Of a DNA stretch of 64,000 nt, positions 62,966 to 64,000 are shown in pieces. Made by a program: the position numbers and the translations under genes. Under the pieces are notes generated by a model. It did no database searches, was not told where the DNA came from, and was given only the letters and a program-made list of their open reading frames with translations. Source of the DNA: Streptomyces radicis (GTDB lineage Bacteria > Actinomycetota > Actinomycetes > Streptomycetales > Streptomycetaceae); the NCBI RefSeq assembly GCF_003626575.1, contig NZ_RBDY01000001.1, positions 248,001 to 312,000 on the forward strand, written 5' to 3'. The stretch's first letter is position 1. The number at the start of each line of letters is the position of its first letter.

Positions 62966-63466
62966 TCAGGACTCCTCGGCCTGCACCGCACGCCGCGCGT
63001 CCGCGCCCAGCACGCCCCAGCTGATCAGCTGCTCGGTCAGCACCGAGGGCGACTGGTCGTAGATCACGGCCAATGTGCGCAGGTCGTCCTGACGGATCGA
63101 CAGCACCTTGCCGTTGTAGTCACCGCGCTGACTCTGGATCGTCGCGGTGTACCGCTGGAGCGGCCCGGCCTTCTCACTGGGCACATGGGCCAGGCGCTCC
63201 AGGTCGAGGACGAGCTTGGGCGGCGGCTCGGCGGCGCCCCCGGGGGTCGAGCCGGGCAGCAGCTCCTGCACCGGGACCCCGTAGAAGTCCGCCAGCTCCG
63301 CGAGGCGCTGCACGGTGACGGCTCGGTCGCCGCGCTCGTAGGAGCCGACGACGACCGCCTTCCAGCGGCCCTGCGACTTCTCCTCGACCCCATGGAGCGA
63401 CAGACCCTGCTGGGTGCGGATGGCCCGGAGCTTGGCCCCGAGCTGTTTGGCGTATTCGCTGGACAT
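62966..63466 (-). CDS. bldD: developmental regulator BldD
   Basis: A 166-aa repressor that, bound to tetrameric cyclic di-GMP, holds Streptomyces in vegetative growth. It has an N-terminal helix-turn-helix (EYAKQLGAKLRAIRTQQGLS, KAVVVGSYERGDRAVTVQRL). The C-terminal domain holds the c-di-GMP signature around residues 113-128 (RYTATIQSQRGDYNGKVLSI, containing RGD). The ATG at 63466 follows GGGGAG at about 6 nt. A dyad in its promoter suggests autoregulation. Confidence 0.95.
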   Translation of the reverse strand: MSSEYAKQLGAKLRAIRTQQGLSLHGVEEKSQGRWKAVVVGSYERGDRAVTVQRLAELADFYGVPVQELLPGSTPGGAAEPPPKLVLDLERLAHVPSEKAGPLQRYTATIQSQRGDYNGKVLSIRQDDLRTLAVIYDQSPSVLTEQLISWGVLGADARRAVQAEES

Positions 63467-63490
63467 GTGTCTCCCCGGAACGGCTGCTTC

Positions 63491-63532
63491 GTAACTCACT
63501 GTGAGGTTACGCAGCGTAATAAGTCCCGTCAA
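63491..63532 (-). promoter_or_regulatory. bldD promoter with overlapping dyad (candidate BldD box)
   Basis: On the minus strand, TTGACG (63532-63527), a 17-nt spacer and TAACCT (63509-63504) make a good sigma-70 promoter. The dyad GTAACTCACTGTGAGGTTAC (63491-63510) lies over the -10 and start point. It contains TCACT and GTGAGG half-sites similar to the BldD box (AGTGA...TCACC), fitting the known self-repression of bldD. Confidence 0.6.
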
Positions 63533-63573
63533 GCCGGGGGTGGGGACCATGCCTCTGACCTGCGAGAATGCGG

Positions 63574-63598
63574 AGCGTACCGGTGACCCTGGTACGCT
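63574..63598. promoter_or_regulatory. 25-bp dyad with TACGCT on both strands, between bldD and pyrR
   Basis: AGCGTACC (63574-63581) and GGTACGCT (63591-63598) form a perfect inverted repeat around a 9-nt centre. Each arm contains TACGCT reading outward, so both strands carry a TANNNT hexamer. The plus-strand copy could be the pyrR -10. Confidence 0.55.
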
Positions 63599-63616
63599 CG
63601 GGGCGTTCGACCGACG

Positions 63617-63652
63617 TCCTTTAAGACCCGTCCCGTGAGGCGGGGAAGGAGG
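63617..63652 (+). ncRNA. PyrR-binding RNA element over the pyrR ribosome-binding site
   Basis: TCCTT (63617-63621) pairs with AAGGA (63646-63650), and CCCG (63627-63630) with CGGG (63641-63644), around the loop TCCCGTGAGG. The TTTAA bulge and GAGG loop match the PyrR-binding hairpin seen upstream of pyrimidine genes. The outer stem covers the Shine-Dalgarno sequence AAGGAGG (63646-63652). UMP-bound PyrR would thus block translation of pyrR and downstream pyrimidine genes. Confidence 0.75.
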
Positions 63653-63663
63653 TCCGCACTTCC

Positions 63664-64000
63664 ATGGACTCAACGCCCGACACCCAGCCCTCCGTGCCCG
63701 CCCCCTCCGCCGCGGCGCGCACCGTTCTCGAGGGCCCCGACATCGCGCGGGCCCTCACCCGCATCGCCCACGAGATCGTCGAGCGCGCCAAGGGCGCCGA
63801 CGACGTGGTGCTCCTCGGCATTCCGACCCGGGGCGTCTTCCTGGCCAGGCGGCTGGCCGACAAGCTGCGCGAGATCACCGAGCTCCCGCTCCCCGTGGGC
63901 TCCCTCGACATCACGATGTACCGGGACGACCTGCGGCTGCGCCCGGCGCGCGCCCTGGCGCGCACCGACATCCCTGGCGAGGGCGTCGACGGGCGGCTCG
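63664..64000 (+). CDS. pyrR: bifunctional pyr operon regulator / uracil phosphoribosyltransferase PyrR (partial)
   Basis: The first 112 codons are present; the gene runs off the window. After a Pro/Ala-rich leader, the PRT fold starts: [40 protein letters not shown] and [12 protein letters not shown]. These match PyrR, which binds pyr mRNA in response to UMP and has uracil phosphoribosyltransferase activity. The PRPP motif lies beyond the edge. The ATG follows AAGGAGG by 11 nt, inside the PyrR-binding hairpin region. Pyrimidine synthesis genes are expected downstream. Confidence 0.92.
   Translation, partial: MDSTPDTQPSVPAPSAAARTVLEGPDIARALTRIAHEIVERAKGADDVVLLGIPTRGVFLARRLADKLREITELPLPVGSLDITMYRDDLRLRPARALARTDIPGEGVDGRL

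Overview
The window is a very GC-rich (roughly 70-75%) stretch of actinobacterial core chromosome, almost certainly from Streptomyces or a close relative. The evidence is the developmental genes ssgB and bldD, the phosphatidylinositol-mannoside locus (pgsA, acyltransferase, pimA), the frequent GTG/TTG starts, and a gene order that, from memory, follows the conserved S. coelicolor block from metNIQ to bldD/pyrR. No prophage, insertion sequence, CRISPR array, rRNA or secondary-metabolite cluster was seen. About 60 protein genes and 5 tRNA genes are supported.

Layout. 1-3,000: methionine ABC transporter metN-metI-metQ, preceded by a short ORF with three consecutive Cys codons that looks like a cysteine-sensing leader peptide. 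3,100-8,840: an acetyltransferase, a wrecked GH92 mannosidase pseudogene, cobL and a BluB-CobT fusion with a long Pro/Ala-rich front end. 9,050-12,700: siroheme synthase, an rRNA/tRNA methyltransferase, a Ser/Thr kinase and a small membrane protein. 12,900-13,250: a minus-strand tRNA operon (Gly-Cys-Val-Val) with promoter and terminator. 13,370-18,640: pabB-pabC, a double-GNAT protein, a DsbA-like protein, two small membrane proteins, ssgB and an SRPBCC protein. 18,678: tRNA-Val(CAC), followed by a repeat-bearing non-coding stretch and thrS.

21,290-32,130: HIT protein, a large membrane protein, the PIM operon, pdxST, yebC and ruvCAB. 32,300-39,200: yajC-secD-secF-apt-relA. 39,270-46,660: DUF349 protein, cyclophilin, a metallo-beta-lactamase-fold hydrolase, hisS, a VKOR-family protein, rarA and a DUF2470 (HugZ-like) protein whose promoter carries an iron box. 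46,720-53,750: rpsD, a STAND ATPase, DUF948 and DUF6167-type proteins, alaS and ruvX. 53,830-62,850: mltG and the aro operon (aroE, then aroC-aroK-aroB-aroQ), a P-loop kinase-like protein, an M24-fold protein with lost metal ligands, efp and nusB. 62,966-64,000: bldD and, divergently, pyrR preceded by a PyrR-binding RNA hairpin; pyrR runs off the end.

The genes mostly form housekeeping operons with 1-4 nt start/stop overlaps: translation (thrS, hisS, alaS, rpsD, efp), shikimate/folate precursors (aro, pabBC), DNA repair (ruvCAB, rarA, ruvX), Sec export, and sulfur/corrinoid metabolism (metNIQ, cobL, cobT, siroheme synthase). Regulation readable in the sequence includes the poly-Cys leader, an iron box, a dyad in the bldD promoter, the PyrR hairpin, and a recurrent leaderless promoter layout in which a TANNNT hexamer ends 6-8 nt before the start codon.
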